Positions 1 through 5,995 of a stretch of DNA of 6,840 nt are shown piece after piece. Source of the DNA: Nocardioidaceae bacterium (lineage in GTDB: Bacteria; Actinomycetota; Actinomycetes; Propionibacteriales; Nocardioidaceae); the NCBI GenBank assembly GCA_020438665.1, contig JAGQUE010000481.1, positions 1 to 6,840 of the forward strand, in the 5' to 3' direction. Each line of letters begins with the position of its first letter. Position 1 is the stretch's first letter. Under the pieces are notes generated by a model that saw only the letters and a list, made by a program, of their open reading frames with translations, was not told the origin of the DNA and did not search any database. The position numbers and the translations under genes are program-made.

Positions 1-61
1 CGAGCGAGGAGGCGACGCCTCCGGTCACGAATACATGCTTGGTGGGCGGCGCAACCTTCAC
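1..61 (-). CDS. pyrG: CTP synthase, first 20 codons (3' end outside the window)
   Basis: The minus strand from the GTG at 61 reads MKVAPPTKHVFVTGGVASSL and runs off the window. The TKHxFVTGGVxSSLGKG block is the nearly invariant start of the CTP synthase synthetase domain, which aminates UTP to CTP using ATP and glutamine; the rest of the P-loop-like motif is beyond the edge. An in-frame TAG lies three codons upstream of the GTG, and the next in-frame GTG falls inside the conserved motif, so this start is well fixed. It lies 11 bp after the steB/mctB stop with only a weak ribosome site (AGG 10 nt upstream). The same gene order (mctB then pyrG) occurs in mycobacteria. Only the N-terminal tip is present, so completeness cannot be judged. 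Confidence 0.9.
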   Translation of the reverse strand, partial: MKVAPPTKHVFVTGGVASSL

Positions 62-72
62 GGGGTTCTAGC

Positions 73-954
73 CTACCGCAGCCCGACGGCACCGTCGGCA
101 CCCGACGCACCGAACGAGCCGCCCTTGGTGGATGGCCACTCGGTCAGCGCCAGGATGGCGGTCACCTGTCCGGCGGCACCGGTCACGCCGTCGACCGTGG
201 CCACCTCCGCGGCCACCGGCTCGGCGCGGAGCCGGCCGAGCAGCCCGTCGCTGTCGGCGCCGGCCACGACCACGCCGGCCGAGTGAGCCGCCAGGCCGCT
301 CAGCAGGCCGGCATAGATCGCGTCGCCCTCGGCGCTCGGCTCGTCGCCGAGCAGGACGACGACATAGGCCGCGCGACCCGACGCCTTGCCGGTGGAGCTC
401 AGCAGCCCAGCGCCGTCGAGGCTGGACAGGATGCCGGTGGACTGGTCGCCCAGCGGCTTGGTGCCCTGGGTGTTGGTGGTGGTCAAAGCAACGCCGAGGA
501 GCTCGCCGAGCCGGGTGTAGGTGTCCGCGTCGGCGGAGACCACGCCGTCGGGCAGCTGGGTCATCAGCTGGCTGCCCAGGGTGTCGACCAGGGTCTTCTC
601 GCCGGTGTCGACCAGCGTCGGCTGAATGGCATAGGTGCCGCCGACGGTCGCGCCGGCCGCCTGGACCTGCTCGGCGAGCGCGTTGCGCGTGGTGTCGGAG
701 GCACCCGGAAGGGAGAGCAGCACCACGGCACTGCCCTCGAGCCCGTCGGCATAGAGGCGTGTGGCGCCCTGGGTCGCCAGAGCGTCCGCGAAGGCCGCCT
801 CCTGACGGGCGTCCCCGGCATCCGCGGCTGCGACGGCCGGGGCCTTGCCGGAGCGACCGAGATCGGAGAGTGGACCGCCGCCCAGGACGACCCCGGCTGC
901 CAACGACAGGAGGACCGCCACGAGGGAGACCACGTGGTAGCGGAAGGAGATCAC
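73..954 (-). CDS. mctB: SteB / MctB family membrane-anchored protein (often annotated copper transporter)
   Basis: This 293-residue protein starts at a GTG overlapping the steA stop. Its N-terminus, ISFRYHVVSLVAVLLSLAAG, is the hallmark of the MctB family: a short basic lead and one membrane helix (about residues 6-25), with the remaining 265 residues predicted outside the cytoplasm. After the helix come an Ala-rich segment likely to be helical (about 38-65), alternating hydrophobic strands (VVLLSL, AAYVVVLLG, AGVVVAGAD) suggesting a Rossmann-like alpha/beta fold, and a Gly-rich C-terminus (GGSFGASGADGAVGL) typical of the family. In M. tuberculosis Rv1698/MctB was linked to copper tolerance as a proposed channel. 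In corynebacteria the same protein is SteB, the partner of SteA in cell separation. With steA immediately upstream and overlapping, the SteB role is the more likely one here. No Cys/Met copper-binding cluster is visible, so a transport role is not supported by the sequence itself. Confidence 0.9.
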   Translation of the reverse strand: MISFRYHVVSLVAVLLSLAAGVVLGGGPLSDLGRSGKAPAVAAADAGDARQEAAFADALATQGATRLYADGLEGSAVVLLSLPGASDTTRNALAEQVQAAGATVGGTYAIQPTLVDTGEKTLVDTLGSQLMTQLPDGVVSADADTYTRLGELLGVALTTTNTQGTKPLGDQSTGILSSLDGAGLLSSTGKASGRAAYVVVLLGDEPSAEGDAIYAGLLSGLAAHSAGVVVAGADSDGLLGRLRAEPVAAEVATVDGVTGAAGQVTAILALTEWPSTKGGSFGASGADGAVGLR

Positions 955-2144
955 GAGAAGAGTCCTTGGAGGTCGTCGAACAGCCGGCGCAGCGTGGGCT
1001 CCAGGTCACTGGCCCATTGGTGGCCGACGGGAGTGGTGGCGACAGCGGCCGCCACCGCGGCCAGTCCCACGAGGAGCACGAGGAGCAGGTGCCAGGTCTT
1101 GACCCTGCCGCTGTAGAGCACGGGTAGGGAGCGCGCGTCGACGAGCCGCTCCCCCACCGTGAGTCGGGTCAGATAGGTGCTCGCGAGTCCGGGGCGCTGA
1201 CGGTCGAGGAACTCCTCGAGCGTGGCGTGCAGACCGACACCGACGATCACCGAGGCGCCGCCACGGTGGGCGAGCAGCAGGGCCAGGTCCTCGGCGGCCG
1301 CCCCCGTCTCACATGCCTGGGGGCGCACGCCCAGCTTCTCGAAGCGCTCGGCGGTGGGGCGGGCCAGGCCCGTGTCGGTGCGTACGACGACGTCACGGGC
1401 CGCTTTGAGGGCCTTGGCCGACGGCTGGTCGAGGTCCGCGTCGCGCGGGTCGAGCACCACGACGTGGGGCTTGAAGCCGGCCGACAACAGCGCGTCCGCA
1501 CCACGCTGCACCCCGATCAGTACGGCGTCCTGCTCCGCGATGAAGCGAGTGATCCCGGCGAGCTCGTCAGCGTGGTCGACCGAGCGAACGACGACGACAG
1601 CGGGCCGACCCGCCAGCCTGGTCCGCAGCGCGGGGAGGCCCTGGCCGTGCAGGAGCAGGTCCTCCTCCCGGTGCACGAACTCGACGCTGTTGCGCGTGAA
1701 GGTGTCCAGCTGGGCCGCCATGCCGGCGCGGGCCTGGTCCATCTCGTCGCGCACGAGGTCGAGGTCCACGACGCGGCCCGCGGCGACCAGGTCGTCGCCG
1801 ACGAAGATCTCGCCCTCGTTGAGGCGGACCTCGGCACCGTCGCGCAGCCGGGCCATGGAGTCGCTCCCGACGGAGTCGACGAGAGGGATGCCGGCGTCGG
1901 CCAGCACCAGTGGCCCCAGATTGGGGTAGCGGCCCGAGATCATCGGCGCCGCATTCACCACAGCGGCCACCCGGGCCTCCACGAGCGCCTGAGCGGTGGC
2001 CCGGTCGAGATCGATGTGGTCGATGACGGCGATGTCACCGGCGCGCAGCCGCGGCAGCAGTGACGGCGTACGACGGTCCACGCGCAGGCAGGCACGGAGT
2101 CCGGGCGGGGCCTCGGACGAGCGTTGGCGAACAGTGAGCTTCAT
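951..2144 (-). CDS. steA: SteA-family cytokinetic ring / cell-separation protein
   Basis: This 397-residue protein belongs to the actinobacterial SteA family (Rv1697-like, formerly annotated as thiamin-pyrophosphokinase-like). In corynebacteria, SteA and its neighbour SteB are needed for daughter-cell separation and act on septal peptidoglycan hydrolysis in the RipC/FtsEX pathway. The N-terminal family blocks RVDRRT (21-26), GDIAVID (36-42) and NAAPMISGRYPNLGP (64-78) are well kept, as is the central DTFTRNSVEFVHREEDLLLHG (147-167). Residues 180-345 form the pyrophosphokinase-like domain, whose usual acidic motifs look degenerate here. One membrane helix (351-369) is followed by a 28-residue tail, so the bulk should be cytoplasmic. 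The ATG at 2144 is firm: an in-frame TGA lies five codons upstream with no alternative start between. No clear Shine-Dalgarno precedes it. The stop overlaps the next gene as GTGA. Confidence 0.92.
   Translation of the reverse strand: MKLTVRQRSSEAPPGLRACLRVDRRTPSLLPRLRAGDIAVIDHIDLDRATAQALVEARVAAVVNAAPMISGRYPNLGPLVLADAGIPLVDSVGSDSMARLRDGAEVRLNEGEIFVGDDLVAAGRVVDLDLVRDEMDQARAGMAAQLDTFTRNSVEFVHREEDLLLHGQGLPALRTRLAGRPAVVVVRSVDHADELAGITRFIAEQDAVLIGVQRGADALLSAGFKPHVVVLDPRDADLDQPSAKALKAARDVVVRTDTGLARPTAERFEKLGVRPQACETGAAAEDLALLLAHRGGASVIVGVGLHATLEEFLDRQRPGLASTYLTRLTVGERLVDARSLPVLYSGRVKTWHLLLVLLVGLAAVAAAVATTPVGHQWASDLEPTLRRLFDDLQGLFS
963..967 (-). promoter_or_regulatory. Ribosome binding site for steB/mctB
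   Basis: AAGGA on the minus strand lies 8 nt upstream of the GTG at 954, within the last codons of steA. It supports the GTG that overlaps the steA stop as the true start, because the following residues (ISFRYHVVSLVAV) match the family N-terminus. Confidence 0.6.
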
Positions 2145-2221
2145 GACCGAGCCATGGTTTCATCGGCCATGGCACGCTCGGCGCACCTCGCCCGGCTCCG
2201 CGCGTCGCGGCCGCGGGTCAC
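2141..2221 (-). CDS. Possible 26-codon leader ORF before steA (speculative)
   Basis: A GTG at 2221, 10 bp after the recN stop, opens a 26-codon frame. It is Arg-rich (seven Arg), contains internal ATG codons at 2170 and 2155, and ends in TGA at 2141-2143, overlapping the steA start as ATGA. The frame fills almost the whole gap. Twenty-one of 26 codons end in G or C, but that is weak evidence at this base composition. There is no clear ribosome site for the GTG. If translated, its likely role would be coupling ribosome delivery to steA, which has a poor ribosome site of its own. I do not recognise the peptide, and a chance frame is quite possible. Confidence 0.22.
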   Translation of the reverse strand: MTRGRDARSRARCAERAMADETMARS

Positions 2222-2231
2222 GCGGGGCCGG
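2145..2231 (-). other. recN-steA intergenic segment, the only gap in the gene block
   Basis: These 87 bp contain no recognised promoter, terminator or RNA gene. They hold a perfect 10-bp palindrome CGCGGCCGCG (2206-2215) and, next to steA, two GCCATGG copies. On the minus strand a short frame opens with GTG at 2221 and closes with a TGA overlapping the steA ATG. There is no U-tract after any GC hairpin, so an intrinsic terminator is not supported, and steA is probably cotranscribed with recN. Confidence 0.6.
2151..2173. repeat. Paired GCCATGG elements (7-bp inverted repeat, 9-bp spacer) upstream of steA
   Basis: The plus strand reads GCCATGG at 2151-2157 and GCCATGGC at 2166-2173. Because CCATGG is self-complementary, the pair is a direct repeat and also a 7-bp perfect inverted repeat (GCCATGG / CCATGGC). 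It begins 6 bp upstream of the steA ATG. It could be an operator, an RNA hairpin over the translation start, or chance. Confidence 0.4.
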
Positions 2232-3980
2232 TCAGCCGGTGGCGCGGGCGCTCTCGAGCAGCTCGCGGGCGTGCTGGAGGGCCGCATCGGACTCCTCCAC
2301 ACCCGCCAGCATCCGGGAGAGCTCCTTGACCCGGGCGGCGTCGTCCAGCGTGGTCAGCCCCGAGGTGGTCACCGACCCGTCGTCGGCCTTGTGGACCACG
2401 ACGTGTCGGTCGGCATAGGCCGCGACCTGGGGCAGGTGGGTGACGACCAGCACCTGGGCCGTGCGCGCCAGCCCGGCGAGCCGTCGACCGACCTCGATGG
2501 CCGCCTTGCCGCCAACACCGGAGTCGACCTCGTCGAAGACGAAGATGGGCACCGGGCTCGTCGCGGCCAACGACACCTCGAGCGCGAGCATCACCCGTGA
2601 GAGCTCACCGCCCGAGGCGCTCTTGGCCAGCGACCGCGGCTCGGCCCCGACGTTGGCGGCCAGCAGGAACTCGATCTCGTCGACACCGGAGCCGCCGAAC
2701 CGCAGCCACTCCTCGCCGACCTGGAGCGGCGCACCGGGGGCGTCGGGGTCCGGCGGCGCCGGAACCCCATGGTGGCGTACGTCGATCTCCAAACGCGCGG
2801 CCGGCATCGCGAGCAGCGCCAGCTCTGCGGTCACCTCGCCCGCCAGGCGTGCGGCTGCGGCGCGGCGGCTCTGGCTGAGCGTCGCGGCAGCATCGCCCAG
2901 CTCGGCCCGCAGCTGGCCACGCTCGCCGAGGAGGGCGGCGATCCGCTCGTCGGTGCCGTCGAGGTCGAGCAGCCGGGCGCTGCCGGTCTCGGCCCACGCA
3001 AGCACCTCATCGACGGTCTGGCCGTATTTGCGGGTCAGGGCGGTCAGCGCGGCCCGGCGCTCCTGGACGGCGGCCAGCCGACCGGGGTCTGACTCGAGCC
3101 CGCCGGCATAGGAGGCGACGTCGGACGCGAGGTCGGAGAGGAGATAGCTGAGCTCGGCCAGCCGGTCGGCCAGGGCGGCCGCCTCGGGGTCGTGGTCACG
3201 GACGCCGTCGAGCTGGGAGCGCGCGGCCGCGACCGCCACCAGGGCGTCGGGCTGGTCCTGCTCGCTCGACAGCGCCTCACGGGCCTGCTCGGCGGCGGTA
3301 CGGAGCGTGTCGGCGAAGCCGAGCCGTGACTCCTCGGCCACCAGCTCGACGTCCTCGCCCGGCTGTGGCTGAACGGCCTCGATCTCGGCGAGCCCGAACC
3401 GCAGGAGGTCGGCCTCGCGGGCGCGCTCGCGTGAGGACGCGGTCACGTCGGCGAGCTCGCGCTCGGTCGCGAGCAGCCGCGCGTGCAGGGCGGCATAGGT
3501 GTCGAGGAGGGCGGCATGGTCGGGCCCGGCGAACCGGTCGAGGGCGTCCCGCTGGGCACTGGCCTGCAGCAGCCGGTGCTGGTCGGACTGTCCGTGCACG
3601 GCCACCAGTGGCTCGGTGACCTCGGTCAGCGTCGAGATGGGGACACCGGCGCCGCCGACGAAGGCGCGCGAGCGGCCCTCGGCCGAGATGTTGCGGGCGA
3701 CGACGACGTGGTCGTCCTCGATCTCACCGCCAGCCTCCTCGACGGCCGCCACGAACGCGTGGAGCCCGCGGGTCACGACGACGCCCTCCACCCGAGCGGT
3801 GCGCGCCCCGGTGCGGACGGCCCCCGAATCGGCGCGCGCACCGAGCAGCAGCCCCAGCGCGGTGACGACCATGGTCTTGCCCGCGCCGGTCTCCCCCGTG
3901 ATGACGGTCAGCCCGGGACCGAGCTCGAGCGTCGAGCTCTCGATCACGCCGAGCGACGAGATCCGGATCTCCTCAAGCAT
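2232..3980 (-). CDS. recN: DNA repair protein RecN (SMC-like ATPase)
   Basis: This 582-residue SMC-family ATPase acts early in homologous-recombination repair of double-strand breaks, where it tethers DNA ends and cooperates with RecA. The N-terminal ATPase half begins MLEEIRISSLGVI, with Walker A GETGAGKT at 29-36. A long central region rich in Ala, Glu, Arg and Leu (about 150-370) is the antiparallel coiled coil. The C-terminal half carries the ABC signature SGGELSR (456-462), Walker B IFVFDE (479-484) followed by the D-loop VDSG, and the H-loop His in VTH (515). All ATPase motifs are intact, and the length is typical for RecN (550-590). The ATG at 3980 is chosen because it gives the standard N-terminus and has a strong GGGGGAG ribosome site 4 nt upstream; the same frame stays open to 4409 but only across nadK. 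No LexA-type box is visible nearby, so expression may depend on the operon. Confidence 0.97.
   Translation of the reverse strand: MLEEIRISSLGVIESSTLELGPGLTVITGETGAGKTMVVTALGLLLGARADSGAVRTGARTARVEGVVVTRGLHAFVAAVEEAGGEIEDDHVVVARNISAEGRSRAFVGGAGVPISTLTEVTEPLVAVHGQSDQHRLLQASAQRDALDRFAGPDHAALLDTYAALHARLLATERELADVTASSRERAREADLLRFGLAEIEAVQPQPGEDVELVAEESRLGFADTLRTAAEQAREALSSEQDQPDALVAVAAARSQLDGVRDHDPEAAALADRLAELSYLLSDLASDVASYAGGLESDPGRLAAVQERRAALTALTRKYGQTVDEVLAWAETGSARLLDLDGTDERIAALLGERGQLRAELGDAAATLSQSRRAAAARLAGEVTAELALLAMPAARLEIDVRHHGVPAPPDPDAPGAPLQVGEEWLRFGGSGVDEIEFLLAANVGAEPRSLAKSASGGELSRVMLALEVSLAATSPVPIFVFDEVDSGVGGKAAIEVGRRLAGLARTAQVLVVTHLPQVAAYADRHVVVHKADDGSVTTSGLTTLDDAARVKELSRMLAGVEESDAALQHARELLESARATG
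3921..3939 (-). repeat. 8-bp perfect inverted repeat (hairpin) in the recN 5' coding region
   Basis: GAGCTCGA at 3921-3928 and TCGAGCTC at 3932-3939 are exact reverse complements around a 3-nt loop. In the recN mRNA they would form a tight GC-rich stem about 40-60 nt after the start, across the codons for residues 14-20. No U-tract follows, so it is not an intrinsic terminator. Such stems are common by chance at high GC, and any role is speculative. Confidence 0.5.
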
Positions 3981-4929
3981 CGGTCTCCCCCGGCCCACGC
4001 CGACGCCGCTCGGCCGCGCCCCGCCACCCTTCCACCGGGAGGCCGAACTTCTTGACGAGCCGATCGGTGAAGGAGGCCTCCTGCAGGCGCACGAGGCGCA
4101 CCGGGGAGTCGCCTCGGCGCACCTCGACCCGCGCGCCCGGAGGCAGGTCCGCGGTGCGTCGCCCGTCGCACCAGAGCACCCCGGCCACCTCGGAGCCGTC
4201 GAGCACCTCGACGGCGACGACCGAGTCGGGACCGACGACCATGGCGCGCGCGAACAGGGCGTGGGCACTGATGGGCACCACGAGCAGGGCGTCGACACCG
4301 GGCCAGATGATCGGGCCGCCGGCGGAGAACCCATAGGCGGTCGACCCGGTGGGCGTGGCGCACACGACGCCGTCGCAGCCCCATCGCGAGACCGGGCGGC
4401 CGTCGACACCGACGACGACCTCGACCATCCGTTGGCGCGCAGCCTTCTCGACGCTCGCCTCGTTGAGGGCGAAGGTGCGGAACCCGACGGTCTTGTCGTG
4501 GACGACCGTCACGTCGAGGGTGAGCCGCTCCTCGATGGCATAAGCGCCCTGGACGATGGCGTCGATGATGGAGTCGGCGTCCTCGTGCTCCACCTCGGCG
4601 AGGAACCCCACGTGACCCAGGTTGATGCCCAGCAGCGGCGTGCAGCTGGCCCGCGTCAGCTCGGCGGCTCGCAGCAGCGTGCCGTCGCCTCCGAGCACGA
4701 TCGCGAGCTCACAGCCGTGAGCGGCGTCGTGGACCGACGCGGTGAGCTCGAGGGGCGGGTCGAAGGCCATCGGGTCGAGCCCCAGCTCGACGACGTCGTC
4801 CTCGAAGAGGCGTACGGCGAGGCCATGGCGGGTCAGCGCCCCACAGAAGTCTCGCGCCACCTCGCGGGCGTCCTCACGCCGGGTGTTGGCGACGAGGAAC
4901 ACGCGACGGTCGACGGCAGCGGCGCTCAC
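3973..4929 (-). CDS. nadK: NAD(+) kinase
   Basis: This 318-residue cytosolic enzyme phosphorylates the 2'-OH of the NAD adenosine ribose, using ATP or polyphosphate, to make NADP. The family signature GGDGT is at residues 80-84, followed by LLRAAE and GINLGHVGFLAE (101-112). The Asn-Glu pair in ALNEAS is at 156-157, and the glycine-rich C-terminal substrate motif CDGVVCATPTGSTAYG is at 185-200, followed by FSAGGP. All key catalytic and NAD-binding positions look intact. The GTG start at 4929 overlaps the tlyA TGA (GTGA, 4 bp), and AGGGTGG (4934-4940) sits 4 nt upstream as a ribosome site. The 3' end overlaps recN by 8 bp. The C-terminal 20 residues are Arg-rich and extend past the conserved fold, and probably form an unstructured tail. 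Length is close to that of actinobacterial PpnK proteins (about 300). The tight overlaps imply translational coupling with tlyA and recN. Confidence 0.96.
   Translation of the reverse strand: MSAAAVDRRVFLVANTRREDAREVARDFCGALTRHGLAVRLFEDDVVELGLDPMAFDPPLELTASVHDAAHGCELAIVLGGDGTLLRAAELTRASCTPLLGINLGHVGFLAEVEHEDADSIIDAIVQGAYAIEERLTLDVTVVHDKTVGFRTFALNEASVEKAARQRMVEVVVGVDGRPVSRWGCDGVVCATPTGSTAYGFSAGGPIIWPGVDALLVVPISAHALFARAMVVGPDSVVAVEVLDGSEVAGVLWCDGRRTADLPPGARVEVRRGDSPVRLVRLQEASFTDRLVKKFGLPVEGWRGAAERRRRGPGETDA
3985..3991 (-). promoter_or_regulatory. Ribosome binding site for recN
   Basis: GGGGGAG on the minus strand lies 4 nt before the ATG at 3980, inside the nadK coding region. It decides between this start and the longer open frame that continues upstream. 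It is the best Shine-Dalgarno match found ahead of any start in the window. Confidence 0.75.
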
Positions 4930-5768
4930 GGGTCCACCCTCTCACCCGACACCCCCCGCGACGCAGCGCCAGCCACCTCACTGTGGATGTCGCTCTCGGT
5001 GACCTCCGTGGGGCCACGCCGGAGCCAGAGGAAGAACTCGACGTTGCCGGCCGGGCCAGGCAGTGGGCTGGTGGTGACCATGCGGGTGCCCCAGCCCTTG
5101 GCGTCGGCGGCAGCCACCACTCCGGTCACGGCGCCGGCCCTGAGCCCGACATCGCGCACCACGCCGCCCTTGCCGAGCGCCTCGCGGCCCACCTCGAACT
5201 GTGGCTTGACCATGAGCGCCAGGTCACCGTCGGGATCCGTGACCGCGATCAGGGGGTCGAGGACCAGCTCGAGGGAGATGAACGAGAGGTCGCCGACGAC
5301 CAGCCCGACCGGGGCGCCGATGAGCTCCAGGCTCAGGTCCGTGCGGATGTTGGTGCGGTCGACCACGTGCACCCGCTCGTCCTGCTGGAGGCGCCACGCG
5401 AGCTGGCCATAGCCGACGTCGACGGCGACGACCTCGGCGGCCCCGCGCCGCAGCAGCACGTCGGTGAAGCCCCCGGTCGAGGCGCCGGCGTCGAGGCACC
5501 GTCGGCCGCGGACGAGGAGCCCCGCCGGTTCGAAGACGTCCAGGGCTCCGGCCAGCTTGTGGCCACCCCGCGAGACGTAGTCGGGCCGGTCGGGGTCGGC
5601 CCGCACCACGAGCGCCACGTCGGTCGTCACGGCCGTCGCCGGCTTGTGTGCCACCACCCCGCTCACCGTGACGCGGCCTGCCTGGATGAGCTCACTGGCA
5701 TGGTCACGGGACCGGGCGAGCCCGCGGCGGACCAGCTCGGCGTCGAGGCGGAGTCGACGAGGTGGCAC
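4926..5768 (-). CDS. tlyA: 16S/23S rRNA (cytidine-2'-O)-methyltransferase TlyA
   Basis: This 280-residue protein has an N-terminal S4 RNA-binding domain (about residues 6-65, RLDAELVRRGLARSR...AGRVTVSG) and an FtsJ/RrmJ-like Rossmann methyltransferase domain. It uses SAM to methylate the 2'-OH of C1409 in 16S and C1920 in 23S rRNA (E. coli numbering), a modification needed for capreomycin/viomycin sensitivity. The SAM loop GASTGGF is at 95-101. The K-D-K-E catalytic tetrad is represented by K71 (SRGGHKL), D160 (VGDLSF), K188 (VKPQFE) and E244 (GNVEFF). The GTG at 5768 gives PPRRLRLDAELV, which matches the family N-terminus, including the short extension before the S4 fold seen in dual-specificity TlyAII enzymes. 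The longer same-frame reading to 6107 only crosses upstream genes. A GAGG sits 3 nt before the GTG. The last bases overlap the nadK start as GTGA. The interdomain linker differs from the mycobacterial RAWV form. Confidence 0.95.
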   Translation of the reverse strand: MPPRRLRLDAELVRRGLARSRDHASELIQAGRVTVSGVVAHKPATAVTTDVALVVRADPDRPDYVSRGGHKLAGALDVFEPAGLLVRGRRCLDAGASTGGFTDVLLRRGAAEVVAVDVGYGQLAWRLQQDERVHVVDRTNIRTDLSLELIGAPVGLVVGDLSFISLELVLDPLIAVTDPDGDLALMVKPQFEVGREALGKGGVVRDVGLRAGAVTGVVAAADAKGWGTRMVTTSPLPGPAGNVEFFLWLRRGPTEVTESDIHSEVAGAASRGVSGERVDP

Positions 5769-5773
5769 GTGCC

Positions 5774-5986
5774 TCAGGACTCCGGCCGGGCGTCGAGAGC
5801 GCCCCGCAGCTCCTCGTGTGCATGCTCGAAGACGGCCACGTGCTCGTCGACCGGCAGGTCGTCGAGACCCGTGAGCGAGTCGAGCACCGCATCGACCCGC
5901 GCGTTGCCCGTGCGCAGCGACGCGTCCACGGCGGGGTCGTCCAGGGGTCCCGTCTGGTCGTCGCGGTCCAGGTCGTGCTCGTCCAT
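5774..5986 (-). CDS. Small acidic conserved hypothetical protein (Rv1693 position)
   Basis: This is a 70-residue ORF with an ATG start at 5986 and a TGA stop, lying 9 bp after the phosphatase and 5 bp before tlyA. It is strongly acidic: about 20 Asp/Glu, five Arg and no Lys. The N-terminal 25 residues (Asp-rich, with Pro and Gly) look disordered. The C-terminal half, from VDAVLDSLTGLDDLPVDEH through VFEHAHEELRGALDA, reads as one or two amphipathic helices. There is no signal peptide or membrane segment. A short ORF at this exact place is known in M. tuberculosis (Rv1693) and, from memory, in streptomycetes, with a similar VxE-x-x-H-x-x-L-R helix; this supports a real gene. The only upstream in-frame stop is the phosphatase TAG, and no good Shine-Dalgarno precedes the ATG, suggesting translation coupled to the upstream gene. 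The function is unknown; a small adaptor or regulator would be a guess. Confidence 0.78.
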   Translation of the reverse strand: MDEHDLDRDDQTGPLDDPAVDASLRTGNARVDAVLDSLTGLDDLPVDEHVAVFEHAHEELRGALDARPES

Positions 5987-5995
5987 GGCCGAAGA

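Noticed and set aside
68..1009. Alternative minus-strand frame over the steB/mctB region (313 codons)
   Set aside because: Arg/Gly-rich shadow frame; the overlapping 73-954 frame carries the MctB-family N-terminus and membrane helix.
132..1127. Plus-strand Arg-rich frame of 331 codons
   Set aside because: Extreme Arg/Pro/Ala composition typical of the antisense of a GC-rich gene, with no start context or domain.
2145..2231. Intrinsic terminator after recN
   Set aside because: GC-rich palindromes are present but no U-tract follows on the minus strand.
3981..4060. LexA (SOS) box ahead of recN
   Set aside because: I looked for a TCGAAC-N4-GTTCGA-like palindrome and found none; the region is nadK coding sequence.
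3981..4409. N-terminal extension of recN by 143 residues
   Set aside because: It overlaps nadK in another frame, has Arg/Ser/Pro-rich shadow composition, and the internal ATG at 3980 has a strong ribosome site and gives the standard RecN N-terminus.
3499..5412. Plus-strand open frame of 637 codons across recN, nadK and tlyA
   Set aside because: It lies antisense to three genes with intact family motifs, has no recognisable domain and is Ser/Arg/Pro/Thr-rich, as expected for a GC-rich shadow frame.
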